From an uncultured Collinsella sp. (GTDB taxonomy: Bacteria > Actinomycetota > Coriobacteriia > Coriobacteriales > Coriobacteriaceae), in NCBI GenBank assembly GCA_900552295.1, contig URZB01000094.1, positions 1 to 6,302 of the forward strand: 6,302 nt of DNA, given 5' to 3'. Below the pieces are notes generated by a model. The model saw nothing but the letters and a program-made list of their open reading frames with translations, had not been told where the DNA came from and ran no database searches. The translations under genes were made by a program, and so were the position numbers. Positions 5,613 through 6,302 of this stretch are shown in pieces (within the stretch, counting starts at the first letter, position 1; each line of letters starts with the position of its first letter).

Positions 5613-6232
5613 TCCGCGTCCTTATAGTCGAAGACCAGGCCATCCTGCGCGAGAGCCTGGCGCGCTCCGTTGGCGACCAGCCCGATATGACCGTTGTTTC
5701 CGCCATTGCCGATGCTTCCGAGGCCTTGGGTGTCGCGCTCAAGGAGCGCCCGGACATGATACTGATGGACGTATGTACCGAGCATGATTCCAACGGCATC
5801 GTGGCGGCGGCGCGCATCAAAGAACAACTGCCCGAGTGCCGCGTCATTATCATGACGGGTATGCCCGAAATCACCTTTGTGGACCAGGCGCGCGAGGCGG
5901 GCGTCGACAGCTTTGTGTACAAGAACGTCGGTATCGACGAGCTATTCGCCGTGATGCGCTCCACGCTGGCGGGCTATTGCACGTTTCCCAAGCCGCCCGA
6001 GAGCATCTTCTCGGGCACGGCGGCCCTCGACGATGTCGAGTTGTCGATCTTGCGCCTTGCCTGCGAGGGTAAGAGCCGCCGCGAGATCGCGGCCGAGCTG
6101 TTTATGAGCGAGGGCACCATCAAACGCCGCATCTCGGAGATTCTCAACAAGACCGGCTACGACAACATCATGCGCCTGGCCGTGCGCGCAGTAACGGAGG
6201 GCAGCATCGTTCCCAACATGGAGCGCCCGTAG
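5609..6232 (+). CDS. NarL/FixJ-family response regulator
   Basis: This 207-residue cytosolic regulator has an N-terminal receiver (1-120) and a LuxR-type helix-turn-helix (about 139-200). Receiver residues are intact: acidic Glu8-Asp9, phosphoacceptor Asp54 in ILMDV, Thr83 in MTGMPE and Lys105 in VYKN. The loop after Asp54 (CTEHDSNGI) lacks the common M-P-x-M-D-G sequence but keeps the final Gly. The HTH core is LSILRLACEGKSRREIAAELFMSEGTIKRRISEILNKTG, with the expected ILRL, EIA and TIKRRIS positions. AGGAG (5598-5602) lies 6 nt before ATG 5609, and an ATGA overlap links it to the kinase gene, so they form a cognate pair. Phosphorylation should promote dimerisation and DNA binding. Target promoters are not evident, and I saw no convincing autoregulatory site upstream of the operon. 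Confidence 0.96.
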   Translation: MIRVLIVEDQAILRESLARSVGDQPDMTVVSAIADASEALGVALKERPDMILMDVCTEHDSNGIVAAARIKEQLPECRVIIMTGMPEITFVDQAREAGVDSFVYKNVGIDELFAVMRSTLAGYCTFPKPPESIFSGTAALDDVELSILRLACEGKSRREIAAELFMSEGTIKRRISEILNKTGYDNIMRLAVRAVTEGSIVPNMERP

Positions 6233-6273
6233 TCGGTGCGCCGCTCGTGTTCCGGCGCCGTAAAGATAGGCCG

Positions 6274-6302
6274 CCCGCCGTTTCGCATCTAAAAACGGCG
6301 GG
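6274..6302 (+). terminator. Hairpin at window end, probable operon terminator
   Basis: CCCGCCGTTT (6274-6283) pairs perfectly with AAACGGCGGG (6293-6302) around a 9-nt loop. It lies about 40 bp after the regulator stop. A following T run would make it an intrinsic terminator, but the window ends exactly at the last paired base, so this cannot be seen. Confidence 0.65.

Noticed and set aside
5114..5827. 237-codon open frame on the - strand across the kinase-regulator junction
   Set aside because: Both opposite-strand proteins keep complete family motifs here, while the - strand product is a low-complexity Ser/Arg-rich sequence with no domain.
786..6232. Possibility that the sensor system detects AI-2 made by LuxS
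   Set aside because: The genes are close but separated by a terminator, an independent gene and a palindrome. The sensor domains show no recognised AI-2 binding domain such as LuxP, LsrB or dCACHE.

Overview
The window most likely comes from a high-GC gut actinobacterium of the Coriobacteriia, and Collinsella is my best guess. This is inferred from the GC-rich third codon positions, the actinobacterial style of the signalling genes and the type of intergenic palindromes. No marker gene settles it. The first 22 bases are not genomic: they are the end of a Nextera/Tn5 tagmentation adapter, so base 23 is effectively a contig end.

Layout, all genes on the + strand. (1) 23-682: C-terminal two thirds of an inosine-uridine type nucleoside hydrolase, cut off by the contig end. 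(2) 691-763: a long near-perfect palindrome that also holds a plausible luxS promoter. (3) 786-1274: complete luxS with every catalytic and zinc-binding residue, followed by a good intrinsic terminator (1304-1334). (4) 1419-2063: a DUF4867-type cupin-like protein with its own promoter and an 8-bp inverted repeat that reaches into its Shine-Dalgarno. A second long palindrome (2069-2119) follows it. (5) 2233-4116, 4113-5612 and 5609-6232: three overlapping genes. They encode a 7TM-type membrane sensor with a decayed kinase region, an intact NarL-class sensor histidine kinase with its own membrane domain and PAS-like region, and a NarL/FixJ response regulator. A perfect hairpin at the last bases probably ends this operon.

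How the genes work together. LuxS takes S-ribosylhomocysteine from the activated-methyl cycle and gives homocysteine plus the AI-2 precursor DPD. The nucleoside hydrolase salvages nucleosides and may be metabolically close, but it is not the Pfs nucleosidase that supplies LuxS. The last three genes overlap by 4 nt at each junction, so they are probably translated as a unit. The signal is probably sensed by one or both membrane proteins, passed by His322 of the middle protein to Asp54 of the regulator, and read out through its LuxR-type DNA-binding domain. The first protein lacks a recognisable phosphoacceptor histidine and ATP-binding motifs, so it is better seen as a co-sensor or modulator. 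This pseudokinase-kinase-regulator arrangement is the most interesting biology in the window. The input signal and target genes cannot be read from the sequence.
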